Positions 31,230 through 42,739 of a stretch of DNA of 64,000 nucleotides are shown piece by piece; within the stretch, counting starts at the first letter, position 1, and the number at the start of each line of letters is the position of its first letter. Position numbers and translations under genes: made by a program. Below the pieces are notes generated by a model. The model did no database searches, was not told the DNA's origin, and saw only the letters and a list, made by a program, of their open reading frames with translations. The DNA is from Dermanyssus gallinae (lineage: Eukaryota > Arthropoda > Arachnida > Mesostigmata > Dermanyssidae): NCBI GenBank assembly GCA_003439945.1, contig QVRM01002223.1:310001-374000 (forward strand), read 5' to 3'.

Positions 31230-32617
31230 TAACGAGCATGCAAGCGAGTTCGCCTGCTATGGCACATAAGACAGTAACTACATATGTATTTGCTCCACCT
31301 TTTGCTGGTAAATATGATCGTACCCAGGTGGATTTATAACCGTTTATGACCTGGGTGCTCAGCCGCCAATAGCGTATCTATTTCTTACGTTGTCAAGGCT
31401 AGAGTGAACTTCAATATTCTGTTTTAACGACAGTGCCATGTAGATTGTAGTTAACTTAATAAAAAAATAAAATCTTAACGACCACCACATTATGTGGAAT
31501 ATGACGTCGGGGCCGCAGACGCTCCATGGGCCACCGTCCGGTCTCATCAAAATACCGGTGGAACGAAGATATTGCGTTAGCCTGCAGACGCTGCATTTAG
31601 GCCAGGCAGGCCAGGAAAACCACCGAGGTAAGGCGCAGTAGAATGGATGAATGAAAAACAAAAACGCGTTTTATTACGCCTTGTTGTGCGATAATCTGGC
31701 TACTTACCACGCAAATTTAATATAGATGGTTTCAATTTTTGCAGTGCATTTTGGTATAAGCTTTCTTTGACTCCTATAATTGTCCGTTCGCACATCAAAG
31801 CAACAGTCAATATAATTTTTGAGCTCACAAGCTGTGACAGCACTTGTGCGTCGTTGTTCTTAAATCAAATTGACAGCGACGAAAGGTTAAAAGCATTTGG
31901 CTCGATCCTCACATCATCTCCTGAGTGTTTTCTCGAGGAATCTTCTCTGAACACCATGAATCATACCCATATGTGTTTGCCCAAATATGCGCTTCAGATG
32001 GGTGAGTTCAATATACACGCTTAGATTATACAATTGACTTAACCAGACGAATATATGCATTTGAAACATTGGTAATGAAATAACGAAAAGGCATGTTTAC
32101 AAGTACGTCAGAACTAACTATGGGGCCGCGGGCGTCTTTTCGATAGCTTGCAACACCATCGCATTTCTCCGCCACGTTCTCGTGCAGACGACCGACCAAT
32201 GATATGGTGAAAGCCCCGACGTCCAGAAATTGGAGTCGAACACTGTTCTCTCGTCTTCACCCTGCACAAGTAGACAAAAACGACTCGTCGTTTTGTCAAC
32301 GGTGTACCTAGAACATTCCAGACTGAAAGCGAATCCCAAAGTTTGGGCGCGATGTTCCGATGGATGTCCGAGGCCTTGACGCCCTGTCCAATCCGAAAGA
32401 TAACGCGCTTTCTTTTTTGTTCCGGGCAGCGATAAAAATACAATTATACTGGCCCCGGAGGCCGTGCCAATAATACTAGCTCGATGCTTACTCTTAGAGC
32501 GTTTGCGCTCGAATGTTGATTGAACACGAATCACGATCCCTGCTGTAAGTGCTTACAAACACCGTAGCTGCAGCAGTTTCGGCTGGCGGGGAGCACGGCA
32601 ACGACTTGGGATGGCTC
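31230..32617. other. No recognisable gene
   Basis: About 1.4 kb. Frames at 32114-32534 (minus) and 31359-31661 (minus) show no domain. Confidence 0.5.
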
Positions 32618-32632
32618 AGATGAGATTGATCA

Positions 32633-32933
32633 GTGGCGGCGTGGTCTAGGGGATTAGTGCGCTAGTCATGGTTGTCATCTACCGGTCCCCGGTTCGATCC
32701 CTGTTGTTGATCGAATTTTCTTTGAGCAATCCTCATTGAGATTAGATGAATAACCATACCCCTGAGGGTCAGCGGCCATGCTGCCACAAGGACTGTTAGG
32801 AAAACCCTAGATATCTTAACATGTCCGGCTCTCGGTGCTTTGAAGAAATACCTCAGGTTGAGTTCCAAGCCCGTAGGGGACGGAGGATAGTCTAGAATTA
32901 AAAACAACCTCCTTAAAAAATGTTTTTAATTCT
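32633..32933 (+). mobile_element. Complete tRNA-derived SINE (type 2) with 15-bp target-site duplication
   Basis: Flanked by AGATGAGATTGATCA at 32618-32632 and 32934-32948. The tRNA-like head has an A box, TGGTCTAGGGG (about 32641-32651), and a B box, GGTTCGATCC, near 32691. The body aligns with the truncated copies at 17103 and 24561: CTTTGA, CTAGATAT, then GTAGGGG and CTAGAATTAAAAACAACC. Transcription by RNA polymerase III is expected from the boxes. Unusually, after the shared end CTCCTTAAAAAATG it carries a perfect inverted copy of its terminal 15 bp (32892-32906 against 32921-32935) that overlaps the target-site duplication by two bases. Confidence 0.88.
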
Positions 32934-32935
32934 AG
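32892..32935. repeat. Inverted repeat at SINE 3' end
   Basis: CTAGAATTAAAAACA and TGTTTTTAATTCTAG, 15 bp perfect with a 14-nt spacer. The second arm is missing from the other two SINE copies. Confidence 0.9.
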
Positions 32936-33089
32936 ATGAGATTGATCACAGCCTAAGCAGAGCGGTCACAGAACGGGTGCGTCCGCCACGGAGAGAATAT
33001 GGCAACCGAGCTGAGTCGGCATATAAAGCTTGTGCCATACAACTATACTTTATATAATAGCAAATATTAATTTTTTCTTACTCTCAACT

Positions 33090-33260
33090 ATAACTATAGT
33101 GAGCAAAGGACGCTGCCGGAGGAAGTTCTTATCAGAGCTAGAGGAAGACTCATGGGGACGGACTTACAAGTTGACACGCGGCGTGCCGGGAATCGGAGAG
33201 CAGGTGAACCTTCCCCCTGATGAACGCCTCTTTGTAAGTAATATTTTCTTTCCCTAACAT
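33090..33260 (+). pseudogene. Short LINE fragment, pre-RT linker (R1-like)
   Basis: The translation RCRRKFLSELEEDSWGRTYKL matches the segment just before the RT in R1/jockey-type LINEs, where an ELDxDPWGxxYK signature is usual. DERLFVSNIFFP follows. No RT core follows: the next frame (33461-33751) is unassigned. It is a small scrap. Confidence 0.55.
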
Positions 33261-33900
33261 CCTCGTTTTTACAGAACATTGTTAAAAGTAGGACTATGCC
33301 CCCCCCCCCCCAGGTAACCTTGAGGGGCTCTTACTGCGGGGAAAATATTAAATTGATGGCATTCTGGTTTCGATCACAATATTGCTGTTAAGGAAGTTTT
33401 TGAAAGTAGTGGCTAACGTAGTCATACGAATTCTCCGCAGCGGCTGCCTCGCCCCTTGCTTTGGCGTGTAAGAGGGTCAATTTTGTACTCATTGCGAGAG
33501 GTATTCATCCTACAGGTCAATCTGTTGGCTGCCTTGTTACGACGCTGACCAAAGGTACGGAGGCAATTTTAGAGTCCCGCGTGCGATGCTTCGTAGGCGG
33601 TGCACGGCCTTATTTCTTCGACACAAAACGGGTTCCGAAGAGGTCGATCAGTCCTTTCGGTCATGGAGCGGGTAGGTACAACGACGGGGGCCCTGCGTCA
33701 ATCCCCGCCACGAACAGGAGGCTTGCTTCTAGTTGTATAGCTAGACGTTAACAACGCACTTTACAGTCTGCTATTTTACACACTACTTAAGAAGAGAGGC
33801 CTGCCCTATCTGTATCGCGCAATCTCGGCCTGAGTAGGAGTTGCATAGTCAACGAGAGCTCCGAGTGCAACGTGACGGTCGTGGTGGAAAGCCCCCGGGC

Positions 33901-33905
<5 letters not shown>

Positions 33906-33936
<31 letters not shown>

Positions 33937-35549
33937 CCTGAGGTTGAAGGTAAATCTTGCATAAGACACCGGGCGATACGTTGGTATTCGCCGCGGTAGT
34001 GTCAGATTCTTACTGACTAAACCCCCAACCGGTAAGTATCTTGGGGATGCCATTCCGTACTAAAGTTGAATATTACTTCGAATAGCACCCTTGCAGGGAC
34101 CAGCAGTCGGCGCTTATCGCCAACCTTGTCTTATCCCGCGGTTAGTCCTCAGGTTTGCTGGGCCGCCGTGGCGGCCAGCCGGGCGATCCTTGCCCGCTCC
34201 AGGTGGTCCTTGCGTTTCAGCAGCTCTTCCGCAAGCTGGGCTCCTTTTTGCCAGTGCTCCTCCGACGCGCAGATATACCTGACGAAGCCTCTCATTCCGT
34301 GTGCGCCGAGCTCTCGGACTAGTTGTTGATCCATCCGCTCCGCTCAGACGTCCTGCAGCGCACTGCATAGTAGCAGGGTGTGCAGTGGGGAGTCCACGTC
34401 GCAGGCGGGGCACAGTGTACAGCTTTCAGCAATATCCTTAAACCTGGCCAGGTACTGTTTGAAGTCGCCGTGGCCAGTCAGGAACTGCGTCATAAAGTAC
34501 GTCGTGCCGCCACCTGGTCTGTTGATCCATTCTCCTATGTCCGGAATGATTTCGCGTGTGGAGGCGCCGGGTCGGTTTCCGACTACCGTGTCCCACCGGG
34601 CCTGCCACGCGAGCAATGTTTCGGCCTTCTGCTGCTCTGCGGCGAGTGTCGGGTCCGCCCATTTCCTTCTCCTCTCCTCGGCCTTGAGGTCCCACGGGGT
34701 TGTGCCCGCAAGGACACACGCCGCCTCTCCGTTAACGTCCCGGTAGGCCTGGACCGTCCGGAGAGCAAGTATGCGCTGGGCCTTCATCATCGTGTTTCTA
34801 TTGCACTCGGTCCGGAGCGTAGATTCCGCCCAGACCGGTGCTCCAAAAAGCATGATTGATTCGCCGACGCTTGCCAGCAGGCGGCGCTTGCCCTCCTTGG
34901 GTCCTCGAATGTTAGGCATGATCCTGGCTAGCTGTCCGGCAGCCTTCGTCGTTTTCGCCGCCGCGATCCGTATATGAGGCGACCCTCGCAGTCCACGGTC
35001 CAGGTGCATGCCAAGGTATCGTACAACTTTGGACGTCTTTATCGCCGTACCATCAAGTCGGATATCTAGGTCGCGGCAGGCTTTTTTGCCGACGAGGAGG
35101 GCGGCCTCCGTTTTCTCCGGGGCGAGTTCGAGCCCGTTTTGCCTCATCCACAGCGAAATTTCCCACAGGGCCAGGTTGGCCTTGGTTTCCAGTTCGCCGG
35201 GACTTCGCGCTTGGACTGTCACCGCAACGTCGTCTGCATAGGCCAGCAGGTCAACTCCGGGGGGGAGGTCTCTGAGCCGCAGAACTCCGTCGTACGCCAG
35301 ATTCCACAGCAGTGGACCAAGGATCGATCCCTGTGGCACATCCGGGCTCAAATCTAGGATCCTTCTACGGACCCTGGAATACCGCCACCGCTCACGCTTA
35401 AGCGACCTCCCGAAAGACATCGATCTGCTTGCGTGAAAAAGCGGTGCGCAAACGAGCTTGTAGTTGTTGTCCCTGCCAGCTAATCCCGTAACTGAAAGAC
35501 AACAACGCCGTGGCGGAGGTCGTTGGCTGCATGAGAGAGGCTGGTTCAA
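33906..35549 (-). mobile_element. R1-clade-like LINE, 5'-truncated, with A tail
   Basis: The 3' half of an APE-type LINE on the minus strand: the distal RT, C-terminal Cys/His motif and 3' UTR, ending in a 27-nt A tail (T-run 33906-33932 on the plus strand). The 5' side is lost within the RT near 35480-35549. The reading frame is long and almost open, so this insertion is younger than most others in the window. Confidence 0.88.
34146..35549 (-). pseudogene. R1-like reverse transcriptase, C-terminal part
   Basis: Visible motifs are DVPQGSILGPLLWNLAYDGV (RT motif B), LLAYADDVAVTV (C), NGLELAPEKTEAALLVG and VVRYLGMHLDRGL (D/E region). The terminal finger is CTLCPACDVDSPLHTLLLC, giving CX2CX6HX4C, near residue 390. 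After LLLCSALQDV a stop at about 34344 interrupts. The tail resumes AERMDQQLVRELGAHGMRGF and ends near 34149. Residues upstream of RSLKRERW do not look like RT, so the first 50 codons are probably flanking or scrambled. RT motif A and the endonuclease are missing. Confidence 0.88.
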
Positions 35550-35599
35550 CGCTCGCGCCGAATCAAAGTGAGAGCATTCTCCTAACTAGGGTAAGAAAG

Positions 35600-36095
35600 C
35601 TCCTCTTTTAAAACGAACTCTAAATGGTCAGGACATCAAGTTTATCGATACCGCCCGCTATCTTCATATACATCTGGATCAAGGACTTCGGATCATATCA
35701 TATATATATATATATATACGTATAACGGCAGAAAAGACTACTAAGATGTCGCACAATGTCGATAACCTTGCTGATGCCAAATGAATATGGACTACGTGAG
35801 TCAGGACGCCGCCTAATTATGTCGGTGACTGGGACCATGGTTTTATTCGTAGCCCCTGTGTGTTCGTCAACCGCACTGTTTGCAATCAGCAATCAAGCTG
35901 CCACGGTCAGATTTTCGGTCATACCTCTTCAGAGTTGGAAAAGCCACATCCCCATTCTGCAAGGATTATCAACGCGAAATCGAGAACACGCCTGGATATA
36001 CTTGTCTTGAAGTGACCGGCACGCGCCTCCGAGCGCGCCGTATGGACTGCCCTGAGCTAACGACGGCACACTTGAAACGCTCATACAGCGTATAA
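35600..36095 (+). pseudogene. R1-like LINE fragment, opposite orientation
   Basis: Pieces in shifting frames parallel the minus-strand R1 copy. NGQDIKFIDTARYLHIHLDQ (about 35621-35680) matches VVRYLGMHLDRGL. ITAEKTTKM follows. RRLIMSVTGTMVLFVAPV (35810-35865) matches RRLLASVGESIMLFGAPV. SYLFRVGKATSPFC then TPGYTCLE resembles the terminal Cys/His region. A (TA)n run at 35699-35720 interrupts it. It lies head to head with the minus-strand copy. Confidence 0.75.
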
Positions 36096-37759
36096 CTAAG
36101 TGACGTGACAACTCGACTAGTATTGCTAATATTAGTGAGAACATCATGCGCGCCAAAAGCATAACTGTTTCTATACGATAAGATTCTACGGGGCAATCCA
36201 GAATACCTAGCTTCTTGACTGGTCCGTGTTACTGGACATTAAGGTGCGCTTGTAAACGTAGAGGACTGCACATTGTGAGTGTGGGCAGATCTATTGTGAT
36301 AATTGGTATTCGATCTGTTAAGGTTAAAAGCGAATCGAAAGGGTCCTAAGATATTTATGTTTTACTTTTATTTCACGCATGTATTACACACACAGTGAAT
36401 AAACAGTGAATAAACATATCACGTCGTAGAACAGAAAAATGCGCAGGTGCTGAATCATGGTACGAAACAGTAAATGTATATTTATGTTTCACAACTTGAT
36501 ATTTAAGTCGAGCTTTGAAAGCTATAACTGCGTGTTAGATGTGTTAATTGCAATATTAAAAATAAACTTCTACCAAGCCATAGAGACACTGCACGATAGT
36601 TGAAACAAGTGTGTATGCTTTCCTGGTGACGGAAGGCCTGGAAAGACCTGGTGACGGACTCTGCGAGTAAATGGTATGGGCAAGTTTGGACAATTTTCGA
36701 GAACACACCACGAAGAATCTCCGCCTTATCAGACTGTCAGTTAAAACATATCCGTCAATTTTTCCAACTGCGCTTAGATTGTCATTAAAGTTTATTCGCC
36801 GCTAAATCATTTAATGTACAGACGCGGAATCGAAACACTAAACAGTGCAGCTATCTTCAATATCTTTGTGCAGTCCCCTTTGAATAGCTGGCTCATTATC
36901 TCTTGGAGTGGCTATAAGCTAATAATACGCTAACTATCAACATCAAGTTGACATCATTTTTCAGGGCAACGTGTTGTCACAACATTTTTGCAGGGACAAA
37001 TTTACCATGAAGAAATTGATGTAACCGACGAAACCATTGCACCTATAATTAGTATCATGGCACGTTGCAAAGAGCTATACCCCCATACTGTGTCATTCAG
37101 ATAACAAATCATTATTTCAGAGTGTCATTGTTGTAATAAAAAATCGGATTATATGTGGTATGGACCCGGAAATACCACAAACCCGATCATAGAGTGGTCA
37201 CTGGCAACAAAGCAAAACCTCAGTCAAATTATCTCAACAACTTCATTAGGAGATCTCGGTCTAGAGGGTCTGCGTACAAATTGCCTCCGTTTTGTCATAG
37301 CTCATTCTATCTCAGAGTGAAGCACATGGATTGCATCACGGGTTCCCCGACCTTTCCAGAAGCCATTTTTTTTTCCGACGAAAGAGCCTAGTCAACTAAA
37401 TACTCGATTCTTTTCATAATCAATTTGCAGAAGATTTTCTTCAACGTTCTTTCATTCACTGTAGGGCGGTCTGAGTTATGTTTGTGCTTAAGTAAATTAG
37501 AAACTCTGGCGATGTGCCAGGCTCCTAGCATTTGTCTCCTGTTCATGATCTCGTAAAAAATCAAAAATAGAGAGGCTCAGAACGGTTTGACAATAACATA
37601 TACACATTTAACTGGGCTACCTCTGCTGATGCCTCGGTCAAGTTTTTCGTGCCATTCCTACAAACATTGCTGAGGCGGTCCTGTGAGCCTGACTCGGATT
37701 GTTTCCATTGCAGGTCTGCAACACACTAGCAGGTACACGAAGCGGTTCCTTGCCGTCCG
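36096..37759. other. No recognisable gene
   Basis: About 1.7 kb of AT-rich DNA. Frames up to 78 codons, none with a domain. Confidence 0.55.
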
Positions 37760-37829
37760 CGTCAAGCAAAGCACACGTTTAGCTGCTCCAGTTTGAACCT
37801 GACCAGTTTACGCTTTGTGTACTTTTTGC

Positions 37830-37995
37830 GTGGACTTAGACACTTTGTGATCCTGGGGATGTGTGCCCAACAAGTCAGTGAAAAAGCGGAGGGCCCGTTT
37901 ACGCGAAAGCCGAAGGTGTTCGAATGATAACCCAAGACGGAGCCAGGCAAACACGGTAATCGCGGCCAAACTTATCGACAAGGTGGACAATGCCC
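37830..37995 (+). pseudogene. mariner transposase N-terminal fragment
   Basis: The translation CAQQVSEKAEGPFTRKPKVFE then NGGQTYRQGGQ-type remnants parallels the opposite-strand copy at 38340-38460. At nucleotide level AATCGCGGCCAAACTTATCG then ACAAGGTGGACAA matches AATCGCGGCCGAAATTATCG then ACAAGGTGAACGA on the minus strand. Too short for catalytic motifs. Confidence 0.6.
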
Positions 37996-38029
37996 GTTAT
38001 AGTGAAGCCTGCTAAGGTCACAGCTTATT

Positions 38030-38540
38030 TTAGAGAGAGGTGACGACGCCTTTTTCCATCGCCTGCCTTATAGCTCGAAGTGATGGCATCAACTCTCGTC
38101 ACCAGTCACAATCCGCTCCAATAAAGCGGAGTTCTCGTGACTCCGAAACAGGTGTTGCAGTGCTAGCCCCATACGCAGTTGCTTTTGCGGGATGCTGAGC
38201 TTCTCCGGAATTGCCTTCGCGCACATCTTATGATAACCTAACCTATCTTGTATAATTGTCTACACTGTTTCAACGCTAGACCTCACCACCACTGTTAACA
38301 TTCGTAATGTGGAGCGCCGATGACTTTCCACCAGATCGTTCACCTTGTCGATAATTTCGGCCGCGATTGTCGCGTTTGCCTAGCCTCAGGACACGACTCA
38401 AACACCCCCATCTTCACAAAAACGTGCACTCCACTTTCTCGCTGATTTGTCGGGCACACAGTCCTCCCAATCGCTAGATGGTAGACGGCCACCATCCAGC
38501 GGTCAACGGTTGAACGACTTTTGCAGTCAAAAATATTATC
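38030..38540 (-). pseudogene. mariner-like transposase fragment
   Basis: Minus-strand pieces read IAAEIIDKVNDLVESHRRST, LRMLTVVVRSSVETV, TIIQDRLGYHKMCAKAIPEK, QKQLRMGLALQHLF and LERIVTGDES-stop-CHHFEL. This order (paired-like DNA-binding region, then the first catalytic Asp in TGDES) is that of mariner transposases. It stops after the first Asp. The second and third are absent. Several stops. Confidence 0.78.
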
Positions 38541-38599
38541 AATTGATTGATTGATTTATTATTCGCTTGGCATATATACCTAAATACACATGTCACCCT

Positions 38600-39620
38600 T
38601 TTATATCAGGAACGCTTCAAGCGGCAGTATATTTGGTACCAACGCATGCATATAACCAACGTGTCCTCCAATACCTTCTGAGTATTTGCCTTCCATTGGG
38701 ACAACCTCTTCTTGACAGGTCTATCTATATCTTTGCTCCCCTCCAAGGCTATTCATTCTTTTACAATATGTTCGATTAACTCATTCTCTAGCCTACAATC
38801 TCGACATTTTTTACTTTACCCCTCTGCATATATACCTGCCAAACTGGATATGAAACCAATCGCCAAATTCAATTTTTCTATCTTGTATATGACTCGCTTT
38901 CCCTCAACCTCACCGTTTTTTCCGGATACCCTTGCTCTTGCCCATTTAGCCAATTGCTGACTATTGTACGCAATCTCTAGCTGCGAACTCTACTCTGCGA
39001 TTCCACTTCGTTTTGATCCTTAGTGCCGTCTCCACTAACTGCATCTGTTTAGCTCATCGTTTATTTGTGACATTTAATCCTAATACTAGATCTTAGCTCA
39101 CTTTGTACCTTATTTTGTGTTCTTTTGACATCCATCTTCCCCCTCAAGAAACTTCCTAGCGCAATTAAAATGGCAACCCAATGCAAATCTTATCACTTCT
39201 CTTTGTATTGCTTCTAACTTCTTTCCCAACCCGCACTGTGGACCAGAGGCATGAGCAAAGATCAATTCCAGTACATACATGGCCTTTTATATATTCTTTG
39301 TTACTATATGTTTATTAGCTCTTACACTTTACTGCCTCTTTTCATTTTTCAGCGCTCTTCCTCTGTAATATATCTTTCTCCTCCAAATAATCATCCGATG
39401 TAGTCATTGTTACCTAAGGATATTTGTACTGACTTGTATAGTCCAATTACTTACTCCCCTGTAATACAAGCTTCCTCCCCCCTAACCCCATTAAATTTTA
39501 AAATTGCACTCTTTTTTCATCAAACGCCATGCACAGTTCCTCCGCTGCTTTTCCACATGCATCCAACAGTTGTTAAACTCCGCTAGTGTCCCGCCCTAAC
39601 ACTACCATCTTATTTTCATA
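38600..39620 (-). pseudogene. Degraded LINE ORF2 C-terminal region
   Basis: Minus-strand translation in drifting frames gives NNCWMHVEKQRRNCAWRLM, KAMYVLELIFAHASG, LEAIQREVIRFALGCHFN, LAKWARARV, YKIEKLNLAIGF, then KKCRDCRLENELIEHIVKE, a CxxC...H type ending. The segment order (post-RT helix, LExxQREVxRxALGCH, terminal Cys/His) recalls LINE remnants I associate with tick and mite genomes. It is old, with many stops. The assignment is by pattern only. Confidence 0.5.
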
Positions 39621-42225
39621 TTTGTCTTACTCATTTGTCTTTTGTTATAGCACCTTGGAATAGGAATGTCGTGATGTCTTCACATGCGCTGCCGCGTCAA
39701 TTGGACGAGACACAATACTGCATGCTTCTTACCTCCGTCTAAAGGCGAGATGTTTAAATTTAACATTAAGTTTTTATGGTAAATAACAACATTTTGTACC
39801 TTTCTAATTTGAGCACCCCTTGGCTATACGTGAAATTGTGTATACAACTTGCTGTTGCTGTTGCGAAAACTGCAAACAAGATATACGGACGTCAAAAACA
39901 TTTTCTTAATTAATATCAATTTCTTTTATTCACACTGTCTGTGTAATACTATACTGATTTCTTAATTAGTGATCATAAGAGTGCAACGTAATAAGAACAA
40001 TGAAAGATCATCGGTTTCCAAAAGAACAGCGGAGCCGATATTGGAATTCAAGGGACGACCAACCTTTGTAGATCCTAGTTGTATATTTAAGTGTTTCCTA
40101 TACATTAAAGCCTATTTTAAGTACACATTTCCAGCGTGCTTTCTGCGAAATAACTTTTTGCAGGTACCTATGATCTATTATTGCCTTATCTGTTTCAAGA
40201 AGGGTCTTTCATTCGGGTGAATTGTAAGTTCGCCTGTTGCCTGTTCGTATTTTGTGCAGTTGTGCGAGCCATCTAGAAGTGACATAATCAGCTGTGTTTG
40301 CAAACGATTCCACAGTTGACTCCTTTATAGGCTACCGCAACTTCATGTAATACTTAAAGCGCGACATTAGTTTGGTTTTTCTGCCAATGCTTGCGTATGC
40401 ATGCCAACGGTACACGGTGTGGCTGCTAGCCAGTAACGCGCGCAAATGTACTTGTATCGTGACACAGCGCACACACTGCTCCCACCTAACAGCATAGGCA
40501 ACCGTTTACAACGTTGACTAGATACGGCTGCCGGCGTTGGATAGCGAATGATCGTGGACACTGGCAAAACCATAAGGAGGTGGCCTAGGTGGCGCTGCCA
40601 GGGCGAATGAACGAACTCATGCACTGAAAATAATCTAATCTACGGTTGCAGCTTAACGTGAGTTTGCCTGGCGATTTCCACCGTAGGAAAGCGCGAGGCG
40701 AAATACCATCTTGCCATCCGCGCTCGGAAAGCTCTAATCGATCCGAGTCAGGTCAACTCTTTGCCATCGAATTGTGCATTATGGTCCCTTAAGAAAAAGG
40801 GCCAGTAAAGTAAACGATACTACACATTTTATGAGCATCTTAGCCAATCCACATAGCACGTAGTAGAACGGATCGTATTGTCTCCTGGATCCATTCCTGG
40901 ATGTGTACATATGTGATGCATGTGTAACCAATTATAACATTATGTGCATATATGTGTGAAAGGCAGAATATAGTGCAGGAGCGCCTACGCACGACTGTGT
41001 GTACAAGATTTTGCTCAAATTGGCGTGTACTTTATTTCTCCTTTTTAAGGCCGTACCTAAATAAAACAGAAATTTTGGCGATTTTTGCGTGAATCTCTAG
41101 GGAAAATTCTGACGAGCATTTTAGTCAATAGCATCCCCGCTCACGCTAATCGCTTTTTAATTAGGAGTCGAAGCCATAGACAAGCCCGTGTCAAAATGTC
41201 TTTACATAAATGGCTGGGACGCTCTCGTTTGGTGGTAACCCAGTCAACGTTAACATATCAAAACTTAGTAAGACTCTCGCTTAATCACGTCCCATACATC
41301 GTATTCCAATTGATTCAAATCGGGGCTGTTCGGCGACTATACGCTCTTGTCCTAATGCGAATCGAATAGACATTTTTAGACACCCAATGTATCTATAGTT
41401 TCACGATAAATTGCAGAACGCGCAAAGAAAACTTCATTTATAATGATTTCGCCGTTATGAAGCAAGCGTAACGACGTGTTGCCTTCTTAACTCCGAATGT
41501 GAATGCCGGCCGAAAATTTGCTCTTTCCCACAATATGGGCACTACTTGGATCGTAGGCCAGCCAGCGGTCGTTTCAGCATAGATTGATTTTGGCATTTAG
41601 GGTGAATGATTCCTTGTCATCGAAGAAACAAAGATGGTCTACCATTTTTTTGTGCTTGAGAGAAGAGAAAAGTAAGTGGCATTGATCTATTGTGGTAGAG
41701 TAGCTGCCTGACTTTTATGGCATAGGAATTGTACTTTAGGTCCGCGTGAACAAGCTTGTCTAGTGAATTTTGGCCCAAAGGTATCCTGTTTCGTCGTTGG
41801 GCTGGTGGTGCTCCCTATTAATGGGTTATGGAAAGCTTTATCGCGCCTGCTGGTCTGGCTCTTCGCAAGACACTGAACAGGTATAGAGGTGCTAGCGCGG
41901 AGACTACCAGGTCTCTGCGGCTGCTCCTTTGGACCTGTAAGGGACTGACAGAAGCAATAGACCTAGCGCCAGTTGGCATGTTTACGTCGGTGACTTATCA
42001 GCGAGAGAAACTGAACAAGCCTGCATATGGTCGTTACAGTTATGCTCAATTAAGGCGCAATATTTCTAATCAAGATTAAAGTATTCTCAGAAATTCGTAG
42101 TTGAACTGTGTCGATCAGTTTCTTAAATCCTTGCTATGCGCACTCTGTCGTGTATCTTCATCTGTACTGCGTAGAAACCTGGTTCTGTTCCTTCTGCAAC
42201 CCTGCGGTTTGATGAGCCGTCCGCA
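39621..42225. other. No recognisable gene
   Basis: About 2.6 kb of AT-rich DNA. Frames at 39969-40220, 41085-41369 and 41828-42079 (all plus) are 83-94 codons without known domains. Confidence 0.55.
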
Positions 42226-42227
42226 GA

Positions 42228-42518
42228 ATGACAATTTTCGAGGAAGCTTCTGGGAAGGGACTGACAATTTTCCAGGAAGCTTCTGGTGAGGACCCCCAGA
42301 TTGTGAAACGTGTCATAAAACGGATTTCTGATATTGCCGGAACTTTGCTGGTAGAGAACACGATAATGAGGTATTTGAAGGTGAACGTTAAAAATGGAAC
42401 CTCGATTTTTGCAAAAACTTTTTTAAACGACCATGTCACATCTTCTGTCACTGGCGGCGTATGTTCCGCAAAGGAAGCAGAACGGCGTATGTTCTACGCT
42501 AAGGAAGCTTTCTCATGA
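42228..42518 (+). other. Open frame built from two short tandem duplications
   Basis: A 96-codon frame beginning MTIFEEASGKGLTIFQEASG. A 33-bp unit starting TGACAATTTTC is repeated at 42229 and 42262. A 28-bp unit starting CGGCGTATGTTC is repeated at 42455 and 42483. Both duplications carry a GGAAGC motif. Between them lies IVKRVIKRISDIAGTLLVEN. No family recognised. It may be an exon or non-coding. Confidence 0.3.
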
Positions 42519-42739
42519 ACACGACGATGTGCTGTGTAGGTTTCTGTGTAGGAAAACTAGTTGCCTCACGATCGTACAATTTGTGCTCCTATTTCGAACA
42601 ACAAGACTAGTGTCGCACATGTTTGTAATTTGCCATATACTTCTTGTCCAGACACATGGCTGAATAGAATCATTCGTATTTTGGAATTGTTCGCTTAAAC
42701 CATAGATGGAGGAGATCATGTGTGTGCAGACATCATCTG

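Noticed and set aside
32636..32710. tRNA gene on the plus strand
   Set aside because: Same reasoning: tRNA-like promoter followed by a SINE body and enclosed by a 15-bp target duplication.
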